The notes: a model not told the origin generated them from the sequence alone. Positions 1 through 5,897 are shown, counted from the first letter of the stretch. The stretch is 6,784 nucleotides of DNA from Rhodospirillales bacterium (GCA_024644185.1 JAHELM010000139.1:1-6784), one strand, 5' to 3'. Translations and numbers: made by a program.

Positions 1-1
1 C

Positions 2-1177
2 TTGCGCAACCGCCTGCTTCCCCTGACCTCGCTGCGCGATCAACTCAAACTGGACGACACCGATGCGAGCGACGAGGACCGTTTCGTCATCGTCACACAG
101 GTTGGCAATTTCTCGTTCGGCATCATCGTCGACAAGGTCTTCGACACCGAGGAAATCGTGGTCAAGCCGGTGTCGTCGCTGCTGCGCAATATCTCGCTGT
201 TCTCGGGAAATACCATCCTGGGCGACGGCAGCGTGATCATGATCCTCGATCCGAACGGCATCGCCTCGGATATCGGCGAAATCTCGGCGGTCGAACAGGT
301 GGCGGCCGAGCATGCCGCGGTGGCCGAGGAAGAGAGCAATCGGGAGCGCGTGCCCCTGCTGGTATTCCATGCCGGCGACGATACGCCGATGGCGGTGCCG
401 CTGGCGCTGGTCGCACGGCTCGAGGAAATCGATCTCGAGGAAGTCGAGATTTCCAATGGCCAGTTGGTCGTGCAGTATCGTGGCGGCCTGATGCCGCTGC
501 TGCCGCTGCGGGCGGACGGTGAAATCAGCAAGTCCGGCCGCCAGGCGGCGATCGTCTTCGCCGACCGCGACCGGTCGATGGGCCTGCTCGTGGACGAAAT
601 CGTCGACATCGTCGAGGACCGCCTGGAGATCGAACTGACCACCGAACGCCCGGGCATGCTGGGCAGCGCCATCATCGATGGCGAGGCAACCGACATTGTC
701 GATACCAGCTATTACCTGACCCAGGCCTATGGCGACTGGTTCGTGCCGCGCGGTGGCGAGACGACCACGGTGGCGCAGAGCCGCCGGAAGCGCCGGGTGC
801 TGCTGATCGACGACAGTTCGTTCTTCCGCAATCTGCTGTCGCCGCTGCTGTCGGTTGCCGGCTATTCCGTCACGACCGTGGAGAGCGCCAACCGGGCAAT
901 GGAGCTGTACGAGCAGGGCAAGGATTTCGACATCATCCTCAGCGACATCGAACTGCCCGGGATGAACGGCTTCGAATTTGCGCAGGCGGTGCGGGCCAGC
1001 GAGCGGTGGGCGGGGCTTCCCCTGATCGCGTTGTCGGCCTATACCTCCATAGACCATCTGCAACGCGGACGCGTGGTCGGCTTCGATGACTATGTCGGTA
1101 AGTTCGATCGCGATACACTGCTGCGCACGCTGGAGTCGGCCTTGAACCCCGAAGGGGTCGAAGTCGGCAACGACTGA
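2..1177 (+). CDS. cheA: Hybrid chemotaxis histidine kinase CheA, C-terminal part (CheW-like, CheW-like, receiver); 5' truncated by window
   Basis: This is the C-terminal 391 residues of a CheA-type kinase that passes chemoreceptor signals to CheY and CheB. The first codon (TTG) is internal, because the reading begins inside the CheA P5 domain. Residues 1-90 are the end of that CheW-like P5 domain, with RLLPL, a GIIVDKV strand and an ILGDGSVIMILDPNG stretch typical of CheA. Residues 117-243 form a second CheW-like domain (PLALVARLEEI, MGLLVDEIVDIVED, IIDGEATDIVD). Residues 265-382 are a receiver with the acidic pair D270/D271, phosphoacceptor D315 (SDIELPGMNG), S345 and K367, so all the key residues are present. 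The HPt, dimerisation and ATPase domains must lie upstream. CheA-CheW-REC fusions are known in alphaproteobacteria; the receiver may act as a phosphate sink or feedback input, which is inference. cheY, cheB and cheR follow on the same strand. Confidence 0.93.
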   Translation: MRNRLLPLTSLRDQLKLDDTDASDEDRFVIVTQVGNFSFGIIVDKVFDTEEIVVKPVSSLLRNISLFSGNTILGDGSVIMILDPNGIASDIGEISAVEQVAAEHAAVAEEESNRERVPLLVFHAGDDTPMAVPLALVARLEEIDLEEVEISNGQLVVQYRGGLMPLLPLRADGEISKSGRQAAIVFADRDRSMGLLVDEIVDIVEDRLEIELTTERPGMLGSAIIDGEATDIVDTSYYLTQAYGDWFVPRGGETTTVAQSRRKRRVLLIDDSSFFRNLLSPLLSVAGYSVTTVESANRAMELYEQGKDFDIILSDIELPGMNGFEFAQAVRASERWAGLPLIALSAYTSIDHLQRGRVVGFDDYVGKFDRDTLLRTLESALNPEGVEVGND

Positions 1178-1363
1178 TCCGGCCGGAGGACGGCATTGGC
1201 CTGACAATTGCATGGCCGGTGTTCCCAAGGGTCGATCGGAACGGGGCGCTTGTTTGGCGCTCTGTGGCGGGAATTGTCTTTTTGGAAGCGCCGGGCCGGT
1301 CGGGCCGGATATGATTTGGGCGAGGCGCGCAGATGGGCGCCCTACAATTGAGCGGAGTTGGAG
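1178..1363 (+). other. cheA-cheY intergenic gap without a gene
   Basis: There is no open frame here with a credible start and coding character, and notably no cheW. The stretch opens with a perfect 10-base palindrome TCCGGCCGGA at 1178-1187 and holds a tandem GGGCCGG repeat at 1293-1299 and 1302-1308. It also has a GGGCGCCC palindrome at 1335-1342. I see no T-run terminator. It could contain a promoter for cheYBR, but I cannot identify -35/-10 boxes with confidence. Confidence 0.5.
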
Positions 1364-1729
1364 ATGAAGTCCTGCCTCGTGGTCGATGATTCGCGGGTCA
1401 TTCGAATGGTTGCCCGCAAGATCATGGAAGAACTGGCATTCGAGGTGGTTGAAGCCGAAGACGGCAAGGTCGCTATCGAGCGCTGCAATCAGGGTATGCC
1501 GGATGCCGTGCTGCTTGACTGGCATATGCCGGTCATGGACGGCCTCGAATTCCTGCATGCGCTTCGCCGTCTTCCCGGCGGCGACAAGCCGAAGGTCGTG
1601 TTCTGTACGACCAAGAACGATCTTGAGCATATTCAGGAAGCGATCAAGGCTGGCGCTGACGAATACATCATGAAGCCGTTCGACAGCGAAATCATCCAGA
1701 GCAAATTCATGCAGGTGGGCCTCCTGTAA
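1364..1729 (+). CDS. cheY: Chemotaxis response regulator CheY (single receiver domain)
   Basis: This 121-residue stand-alone receiver is the CheY type: it is phosphorylated by CheA and binds the flagellar motor switch (FliM). The acidic pair is D8/D9, the phosphoacceptor is D52 in LLDWHMPVMDG, the switch Thr is T82 in FCTTKND and the conserved lysine is K104 in MKPF. There is no output domain. I chose ATG 1364 because a GGAG Shine-Dalgarno (1354-1357) sits six bases upstream; a TTG at 1358 would add only two residues and overlap that site. The gene lies directly before cheB, and its TAA stop shares one base with the cheB ATG, which supports a role in the same chemotaxis pathway. A diffusible CheY-like phosphate sink is the main alternative. 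Confidence 0.93.
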   Translation: MKSCLVVDDSRVIRMVARKIMEELAFEVVEAEDGKVAIERCNQGMPDAVLLDWHMPVMDGLEFLHALRRLPGGDKPKVVFCTTKNDLEHIQEAIKAGADEYIMKPFDSEIIQSKFMQVGLL

Positions 1730-3012
1730 TGACGCAGGCGCCGGCGACAGGGACGCAGGCCGAAGAGGGGGAATTCCTCGAGCCGTTGCGCGTTATGATC
1801 GTGGACGACTCGTCGGTCGTCCGCGGCTTGCTTGCGCGCATGCTGGAGGAGCAGCCCGACGTCAAGGTGGTGTCGTCGGTCAGTGACGGCCAGATGGCCG
1901 TGAACTCGCTGCGCCGGTATGACGCGGATGTCGTCATTCTCGACATCGAAATGCCGCGCATGGATGGCCTTACGGCCCTGCCGCTGTTGCTGGAAGCACT
2001 CCCCGGGGTGCAAATCATCGTTGCCTCGACGCTGACCGAAAAAAACGCGGAAATCTCGATTCGGGCGCTTGAGATCGGGGCTGCCGACTACCTGACCAAA
2101 CCGACCAGCGCACACGGGCTGGGTTCGATGGAGGTATTCAACCGGCAACTGGTGGAAAAGGTTATTGCTCTCGGATACGCCCACCGCGAGCAGCCTCGGC
2201 CGGCGGGTGCCGCCGCCGCCGCCGCGGCCCCGGCGCGACGTGTCGCGGCCAGTCCGGAATATCGGAATTCAGCGCGTCCATCCGAACGTCAATACCGGCC
2301 TTCGGTTCGCCCGGGTCGGCCGAAGGTCAGGGTGATGGACCGGCCTGCCCGCGAGGACAGGGAACAGATTACGCCGGTTTTCCTCAAGCCGCCGCCGAAA
2401 GAGGTGGTTCTCCGCGCGGCCGGGAAGACGCGGCCGGAAATTATTGCCATCGGCAGTTCGACCGGCGGCCCGCAAGCGTTGTTCCAGGTGCTACGCGACC
2501 TCGGCAAGGATCCCGGCGTGCCGATCATGATCACCCAGCACATGCCGCCGACCTTTACCAAGATTCTGTCCGAGCATATCACGCGCGCCAGCGGCATTCT
2601 GGCACGGGAAGCCGAAAATGGAGAGCCGCTTGAAAAGGGCCGCATCTATGTGGCGCCAGGCGACTTCCACATGCTGCTGAAGGTGGAAAACGATCGCCGG
2701 GTGTTGCGGGTGGTGCAGAGCGATCCCGTGAATTTTTGCCGTCCCGCCGTGGACCCGATGCTGCAGAGCATCGTCAATGTTTTTGGCGCACGGGTCCTGA
2801 CCGTCATTCTGACGGGAATGGGCCAGGATGGCGCTGTCGGCTGCCAGAGCGTGGTTGAGGCGGGCGGAACGGTGATTGCCCAGGACGAATTGAGCAGTGT
2901 CGTCTGGGGCATGCCGGGCGCCGTGGCGACCCGCGGATTGTGCAGCGCGGTGCTGCCGATCGATCAGATTGGCCGGCATCTTAAGGACTTTATCATGCGG
3001 AGCGCTTCATGA
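1729..3012 (+). CDS. cheB: Chemotaxis protein-glutamate methylesterase/glutamine deamidase CheB
   Basis: This 427-residue protein removes methyl groups from chemoreceptor glutamates once its receiver is phosphorylated by CheA, which resets receptor sensitivity. The receiver occupies about residues 20-145, with D26/D27, phosphoacceptor D72 (ILDIEMPRMDG), the AST switch region near 100 and K124. Residues 150-235 are an unusually long, basic, Pro/Arg/Ala-rich linker with seven consecutive alanines (161-167). The C-terminal esterase domain (about 236-420) has the catalytic triad by family alignment: S244 in GSSTGGP, H271 in TQHMP and D367 in GMGQDG. The start ATG overlaps the cheY stop (TAATG) and is preceded by AGGTGGG at 1713-1719. 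The gene overlaps cheR by four bases. The length is above the roughly 350 residues of enteric CheB, and the excess lies mostly in the linker. Confidence 0.97.
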   Translation: MTQAPATGTQAEEGEFLEPLRVMIVDDSSVVRGLLARMLEEQPDVKVVSSVSDGQMAVNSLRRYDADVVILDIEMPRMDGLTALPLLLEALPGVQIIVASTLTEKNAEISIRALEIGAADYLTKPTSAHGLGSMEVFNRQLVEKVIALGYAHREQPRPAGAAAAAAAPARRVAASPEYRNSARPSERQYRPSVRPGRPKVRVMDRPAREDREQITPVFLKPPPKEVVLRAAGKTRPEIIAIGSSTGGPQALFQVLRDLGKDPGVPIMITQHMPPTFTKILSEHITRASGILAREAENGEPLEKGRIYVAPGDFHMLLKVENDRRVLRVVQSDPVNFCRPAVDPMLQSIVNVFGARVLTVILTGMGQDGAVGCQSVVEAGGTVIAQDELSSVVWGMPGAVATRGLCSAVLPIDQIGRHLKDFIMRSAS

Positions 3013-3875
3013 TCCGGCATGATGATTTCGAGTTGCTGCGCGGCATCGTCAAGTCCAGGTCGGGGCTGACGTTGTCACCGGACAAAGCGTATCTGCTCGA
3101 GAACCGCCTGATGGCGGTTGCCCGCAAATGGGGCATGAACGACATCGATGGGCTGGCCGCGGCGGTTCGCGGCGGTCCGAACGAAGAACTTCTGCGAGAG
3201 ATAACCGAGGCCATGACAACCAATGAAACCTTGTTCTTTCGGGATCAAAGCCCGTTCGAACAATTGCAGAAAGTGGTTCTGCCAAGGCTGATGGCGAGCC
3301 GTAAAGAGGCTCGGCACATTCGTATCTGGAGCGCTGGATGTTCCAGTGGGCAGGAGCCGTATTCAATTTCCATGATCCTGCGCGAGCAGAGCGCGCTGTT
3401 CAAGGACTGGCGGATCGATATCCTGGCGACCGATATCTCGCGAACCATGCTCGATAAGGCGCGCGCCGGGCTCTATACCCAGTTCGAGGTGCAGCGGGGC
3501 TTGCCGATTGCCATGCTGATGAAGCATTTCAAACAGGCAGGCGACAAGTGGGAACTGGACCCGAGTATCCGTGCCATGGTGGAATTCCGCGAATTCAATT
3601 TGCTCGGCGATCCGGGAACCCTCGGTCGGTTCGACATTGTATTCTTGCGTAATGTGTTGATTTATCTAGATCAACCGACAAAGGCGCAGGTTCTCGAGAA
3701 AGTCTGCCGCCAGATGCCGACCGATGGCGTTCTCTACATGGGTGGCGCCGAGACTGTTATGGGCGTGACCGAAAAATTCCAGCCGGTCAGCGAACATCGC
3801 GGCATGTATCGGGTTACGGCGGGTGGTCCAAGCCAGTGGAAGACGCCGCCGGCCAGCATTGCTTCGAACGCCTGA
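3009..3875 (+). CDS. cheR: Chemotaxis protein-glutamate O-methyltransferase CheR
   Basis: This 288-residue enzyme transfers methyl groups from S-adenosylmethionine to glutamates of chemoreceptors, opposing CheB in adaptation. The N-terminal helical domain (1-70) precedes the conserved MTTNETLFFRD segment (69-79). The SAM-binding motif I is RIWSAGCSSGQEPYS (105-119), followed by ILATDIS (138-144), a beta-subdomain with QFEVQRGLP (158-166), FNLLGD (196-201) and FDIVFLRNVLIYLD (208-221). The C-terminus has the usual GGAETV and HRGMYR elements. There are no TPR repeats, so this is a plain CheR. The ATG overlaps the cheB stop as ATGA, with GGAG at 2999-3002 six bases before the start, indicating coupled translation. 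The operon ends at a hairpin about 35 bases after the stop. Confidence 0.97.
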   Translation: MIRHDDFELLRGIVKSRSGLTLSPDKAYLLENRLMAVARKWGMNDIDGLAAAVRGGPNEELLREITEAMTTNETLFFRDQSPFEQLQKVVLPRLMASRKEARHIRIWSAGCSSGQEPYSISMILREQSALFKDWRIDILATDISRTMLDKARAGLYTQFEVQRGLPIAMLMKHFKQAGDKWELDPSIRAMVEFREFNLLGDPGTLGRFDIVFLRNVLIYLDQPTKAQVLEKVCRQMPTDGVLYMGGAETVMGVTEKFQPVSEHRGMYRVTAGGPSQWKTPPASIASNA

Positions 3876-3908
3876 AAGCCGGTTTCGCCATCAGTTTAGG
3901 TACAAAAC

Positions 3909-3943
3909 AAAACCGCCACGTCCTCACCGGACGTGGCGGTTTT
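3909..3943. terminator. Bidirectional intrinsic terminator between cheR and ctrA
   Basis: A perfect 15-bp inverted repeat (3909-3923 against 3929-3943) encloses a five-base loop TCACC. The stem ends in A4/T4. On the plus strand it continues TTTTCGTTTTT, and on the minus strand GGTTTTGTTTTGTA, so both directions have a U-rich tract. It lies 33 bases after the cheR stop and 35 bases beyond the ctrA stop, between convergent genes, which fits shared termination. Confidence 0.93.
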
Positions 3944-3978
3944 CGTTTTTGGCATGGCGCCGTTCGAAACGTTGCCCC

Positions 3979-4701
3979 TCAGGCGGTGACTTCGCCGATA
4001 TTGCTGCTTACGGGGGCTGCGCCTGGTGTCGGCTCCCGCAGGACATAGCCGCGGCCCCACACCGTTTCGATGTAATTGTCGCCGTTCGTGGCAGTGGCCA
4101 GCTTCTTGCGAAGCTTGCAGACGAACACGTCTATGATCTTCAGTTCCGGTTCGTCGATCCCGCCATAGAGGTGGTTCAGGAACATCTCCTTGGTCAGGGT
4201 CGTTCCCTTGCGCAGCGCGAGAAGCTCGAGGATCGCATATTCCTTGCCGGTCAGGTGGACCGGCTGGCCGTCGATTTCTACCGTCCGCGTGTCGAGATTG
4301 ACTGTCAGGCGGCCTGCCGAAATAACCGACTGCGAATGTCCCTTTGACCGCCGGATAATCGCCTGAATCCGCGCGATCAGCTCGCTCTTGTGAAACGGCT
4401 TGGTCAGATAGTCGTCGGCACCGATGCCGAGGCCCTTAACCTTGGACTGCATGTCCGTAAGGCCGGAAAGAATCAAAATCGGCGTGTCAACCTTCGCGGC
4501 ACGAAGCCGGTGCAGCACTTCGTATCCATCGATATCCGGCAACATCAGGTCGAGAATGATGATGTCGTAATCGTAGATCTTGCCGATTTCCAGCCCGTCC
4601 TCGCCAAGGTCCGTCGTATCGACGATGAACCCTTCGGATCGAAGCATCGTGACGATGCTGTTGGCAACGGACGTATCATCTTCAACAAGGAGGACTCGCA
4701 T
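3979..4701 (-). CDS. ctrA: Cell-cycle/motility response regulator CtrA (OmpR family)
   Basis: This 240-residue DNA-binding response regulator is recognisably CtrA, which binds TTAA-N7-TTAA boxes and controls flagellar, chemotaxis and division genes in alphaproteobacteria. The receiver spans 1-118 with D8/D9, phosphoacceptor D51 (IIILDLMLPDIDG) and K101. The family-diagnostic segments GKIYDYD (40-46), RRSKGH (117-122) and HLTGKEY (149-155) are present. The winged helix has LRKGTTLTKEMFLNHLYGG, the recognition helix DEPELKIIDVFVCKLRKKL around 183-201, and WGRGYVLR at the end. The start has a strong GGAGGG (minus strand, from 4707-4712) five bases upstream. The C-terminal tail after residue 222 is variable and ends in Val-Thr-Ala rather than the Ala-Ala degron of Caulobacter CtrA. 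In many Rhodospirillales CtrA is non-essential and mainly governs motility, a plausible role given the chemotaxis operon next door. Confidence 0.96.
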   Translation of the reverse strand: MRVLLVEDDTSVANSIVTMLRSEGFIVDTTDLGEDGLEIGKIYDYDIIILDLMLPDIDGYEVLHRLRAAKVDTPILILSGLTDMQSKVKGLGIGADDYLTKPFHKSELIARIQAIIRRSKGHSQSVISAGRLTVNLDTRTVEIDGQPVHLTGKEYAILELLALRKGTTLTKEMFLNHLYGGIDEPELKIIDVFVCKLRKKLATATNGDNYIETVWGRGYVLREPTPGAAPVSSNIGEVTA

Positions 4702-4760
4702 TCATTCCCTCCGACTGGGGATTTTCATGACCAAGGATTAACCATTTTGATTAAAAAATG

Positions 4761-4776
4761 TAAAGAAAAACTTAAC
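4761..4776. promoter_or_regulatory. Candidate CtrA binding box upstream of ctrA
   Basis: TAAA-GAAAAAC-TTAAC matches the CtrA consensus TTAA-N7-TTAAC with the correct seven-base spacing and one mismatch in the first half. It lies 60 bases upstream of the ctrA start, a suitable place for autoregulation as known in Caulobacter. This is a pattern match only, in an AT-rich patch where such matches arise more easily. Confidence 0.45.
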
Positions 4777-4799
4777 AGAAAATGGGCGTGCTCCACATT

Positions 4800-4814
4800 T
4801 TTACCGGATGTTAA
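4800..4814. promoter_or_regulatory. Second candidate CtrA box upstream of ctrA
   Basis: TTTA-CCGGATG-TTAA has the seven-base spacing of the CtrA consensus, including the preferred G before the second half, with one mismatch in the first half. It is about 100 bases upstream of ctrA and 24 bases from the previous candidate, so the two could form a pair. There is no evidence beyond the sequence match. Confidence 0.35.
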
Positions 4815-5075
4815 AGTATCTGGGGCAAAATGCCTCGGAATTTCAAGCCGGTGTCGCACGGAAAAAAAGCGACTGGAATCGGGGTCGGAGAAAACCGCGA
4901 GCCAAGGAATGCACATGAGTTGGGGAAATTAACCCCGCTCCAATGGGATTGGATGCCGGATCGGGAAGCGGCCAGACATGAAGGCGATACCGGAAGTCGG
5001 GAAACCGGGTTCGTCGGCGTCGTGTGTCGGGGAGCCTCGCCGGTTCCGTCACGGGAATATAAGGATGGCGATTGA

Positions 5076-5432
5076 ATGACCATTCGGGACCATGAGATGA
5101 AGGCGCGCCGCTTCGAATTCGACGAAGCGCGGCGAAAGATGCGCGACCTTGGCGAACTGAAGCGTCACCTCGAATCGTCGCGGGACCGGTTGGTCGGCGA
5201 TTCGCGGGATGGCGAGTCGGCCGAGGACCGCCGCCTCACCTTGCAGGCCTCGATCGACGATATCGAGCGCCAGCTTGTCGCCACCAGGGTGACACTGGAC
5301 AGTAGCCGCGAGGCCATGGAAAGCCAGGAATTGGTGCGTAACGGTTATGACCGGATTCCGGTTGCCGTTGGCAGCCGGCGCGGGCGTGGCCAGGTCGAGC
5401 ATATCCGAATCGTCAGGACTCACCGAAGCTGA
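5076..5432 (+). CDS. Short coiled-coil protein, possibly a FliJ-like flagellar export chaperone
   Basis: This 118-residue charged protein has two predicted helices. The first is residues 5-40, with EFDEARRKMRDLGELKRHL and leucines at 25, 29, 32 and 39. The second is about 53-90 (LQASIDDIERQLVATRVTL). They are joined by a polar loop, GDSRDGESAEDRR. A two-helix antiparallel coiled coil with a DEARR/DEKRR-type start is typical of FliJ, the stalk-like partner of the flagellar export ATPase FliI. At 118 residues it is shorter than the usual 140-150. The tail from 93 is basic and not coiled-coil. Proximity to ctrA and sciP supports a flagellar role, but no fliI is present. The start ATG 5076 has AAGGA at 5061-5065 ten bases upstream, and G/C-biased third positions support real coding. 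It could instead be an unrelated small coiled-coil protein. Confidence 0.55.
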   Translation: MTIRDHEMKARRFEFDEARRKMRDLGELKRHLESSRDRLVGDSRDGESAEDRRLTLQASIDDIERQLVATRVTLDSSREAMESQELVRNGYDRIPVAVGSRRGRGQVEHIRIVRTHRS

Positions 5433-5434
5433 GC

Positions 5435-5478
5435 AGGCGGCCCGGGCGGATATTCGCATCCGCCCGGATAAGCCGCCT
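5435..5478. terminator. Strong GC hairpin between the FliJ-like gene and sciP
   Basis: The inner stem CCGGGCGGAT (5442-5451) pairs perfectly with 5458-5467 around the loop ATTCGC. An outer stem AGGCGGC (5435-5441) pairs with GCCGCCT (5472-5478), leaving ATAA (5468-5471) as a one-sided bulge. It starts two bases after the plus-strand stop and lies between convergent genes. It lacks a T-run on either strand, so it may be a weak or Rho-assisted terminator or an RNA-stabilising 3' structure. Confidence 0.6.
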
Positions 5479-5537
5479 CGCTCGCCTAAATCAGATGGCG
5501 GATCCGTGTCGGCGCCCGCCGGCCTCATACTTCTGTG

Positions 5538-5777
5538 TCAGTAGCCGGGTTCGTCGACGACGTCGCGGTATTGCTGAATCCGGGTCGCGCGAAGGCCGCC
5601 GATGCCATGACGATCGATCAGGCGCTGCCAGGACAGAAATTCCTCGATCGACAGATTATACCGCCGGCACGCATCTTCCAGGCTGATGATGCCGGACCGT
5701 ACGGCCACGACGACCTGCGCCTTGCGACGGATTACCCAGCGCTTGGTCTGTGGGGGCGGTAGATCGTCGAGTGTCAT
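5538..5777 (-). CDS. sciP: SciP-family CtrA inhibitor (DUF1153)
   Basis: This 79-residue helix-turn-helix protein carries the hallmark stretch of DUF1153: LPPPQTKRWVIRRKA (6-20), a helical region VVVAVRSGIISLEDACRRY (22-40), NLSIEEFLSWQRLID (41-55) and GLRATRIQQYR (61-71). In Caulobacter, SciP binds CtrA and stops it recruiting RNA polymerase at CtrA-activated promoters, so it tunes the same regulon. The size fits the family (roughly 80-95 residues). I chose ATG 5777; a TTG at 5783 is in frame and would add two residues. No clear Shine-Dalgarno precedes either start, which suggests weak or leaderless-like initiation. ctrA lies about 0.8 kb away on the same strand, and the FliJ-like gene is convergent. 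The short tail DVVDEPGY is not a conserved part that I recognise. Confidence 0.94.
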   Translation of the reverse strand: MTLDDLPPPQTKRWVIRRKAQVVVAVRSGIISLEDACRRYNLSIEEFLSWQRLIDRHGIGGLRATRIQQYRDVVDEPGY

Positions 5778-5818
5778 GTTCAAATCTGTTCGTCAGTCAA
5801 AAAGATTGGTCCCAGAAC

Positions 5819-5831
5819 GGGTTAATAACCC
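5819..5831. promoter_or_regulatory. 13-base palindrome upstream of sciP, candidate operator
   Basis: GGGTTA-A-TAACCC is a perfect six-plus-six inverted repeat around one central base. It sits 41 bases upstream of the sciP ATG, in the usual promoter/operator range. It contains GTTAA, which overlaps a CtrA half-site, but the second half does not have CtrA spacing. The bound factor is unknown. Confidence 0.4.
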
Positions 5832-5897
5832 TATGCGGGCTCGGCTTCCGATAAATTGCGGCACGCCGCGTCAGAACAGACTATTGTCCGGAAACGC

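Larger units (their letters stand above)
4702..5075. promoter_or_regulatory. Regulatory gap between ctrA and the FliJ-like gene
   Basis: This 374-base stretch separates divergent genes and holds no convincing ORF. Its ctrA-proximal part is strikingly AT-rich: 4738-4776 has only 7 G/C in 39 bases, against the GC-rich surroundings. Several TTAA half-sites lie there (4738, 4751, 4772, 4811), and one GAATC, a possible CcrM methylation site, is at 4876-4880. The right half (about 4840-5075) is GC-rich and featureless to me, apart from an AAGGA at 5061-5065 that serves the next gene. It probably carries the ctrA promoter and possibly a promoter for the plus-strand gene. Confidence 0.6.

Noticed and set aside
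1145..1158. ACCCC-GAA-GGGGT hairpin at the end of cheA as a terminator
   Set aside because: The stem is five base pairs, lies inside the coding region and has no following T-run.
3823..4347. A 174-codon plus-strand ORF across the cheR end and ctrA
   Set aside because: It overlaps cheR, runs through the terminator hairpin and is antisense to ctrA, whose coding identity is certain. It is a shadow frame.
4818..4838. A possible sigma-54 promoter (TGGGGC followed by TGC) upstream of the FliJ-like gene
   Set aside because: Only eight bases separate the GG and GC elements instead of the ten required, and the flanking consensus is poor.
4830..5075. An 81-codon plus-strand ORF just before the FliJ-like gene, ending one base before its ATG
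   Set aside because: It has no Shine-Dalgarno, a low-complexity unpatterned translation without a recognisable domain, and it crosses the likely regulatory region. The tight junction alone is not enough.
5005..5556. A 12-base direct repeat CCGGGTTCGTCG at 5005-5016 and 5545-5556, flanking the FliJ-like gene, as a possible attachment site or insertion footprint
   Set aside because: A 12-base repeat is expected about once by chance in a GC-rich window of this length. There is no integrase, terminal inverted repeat or compositional change between the copies.
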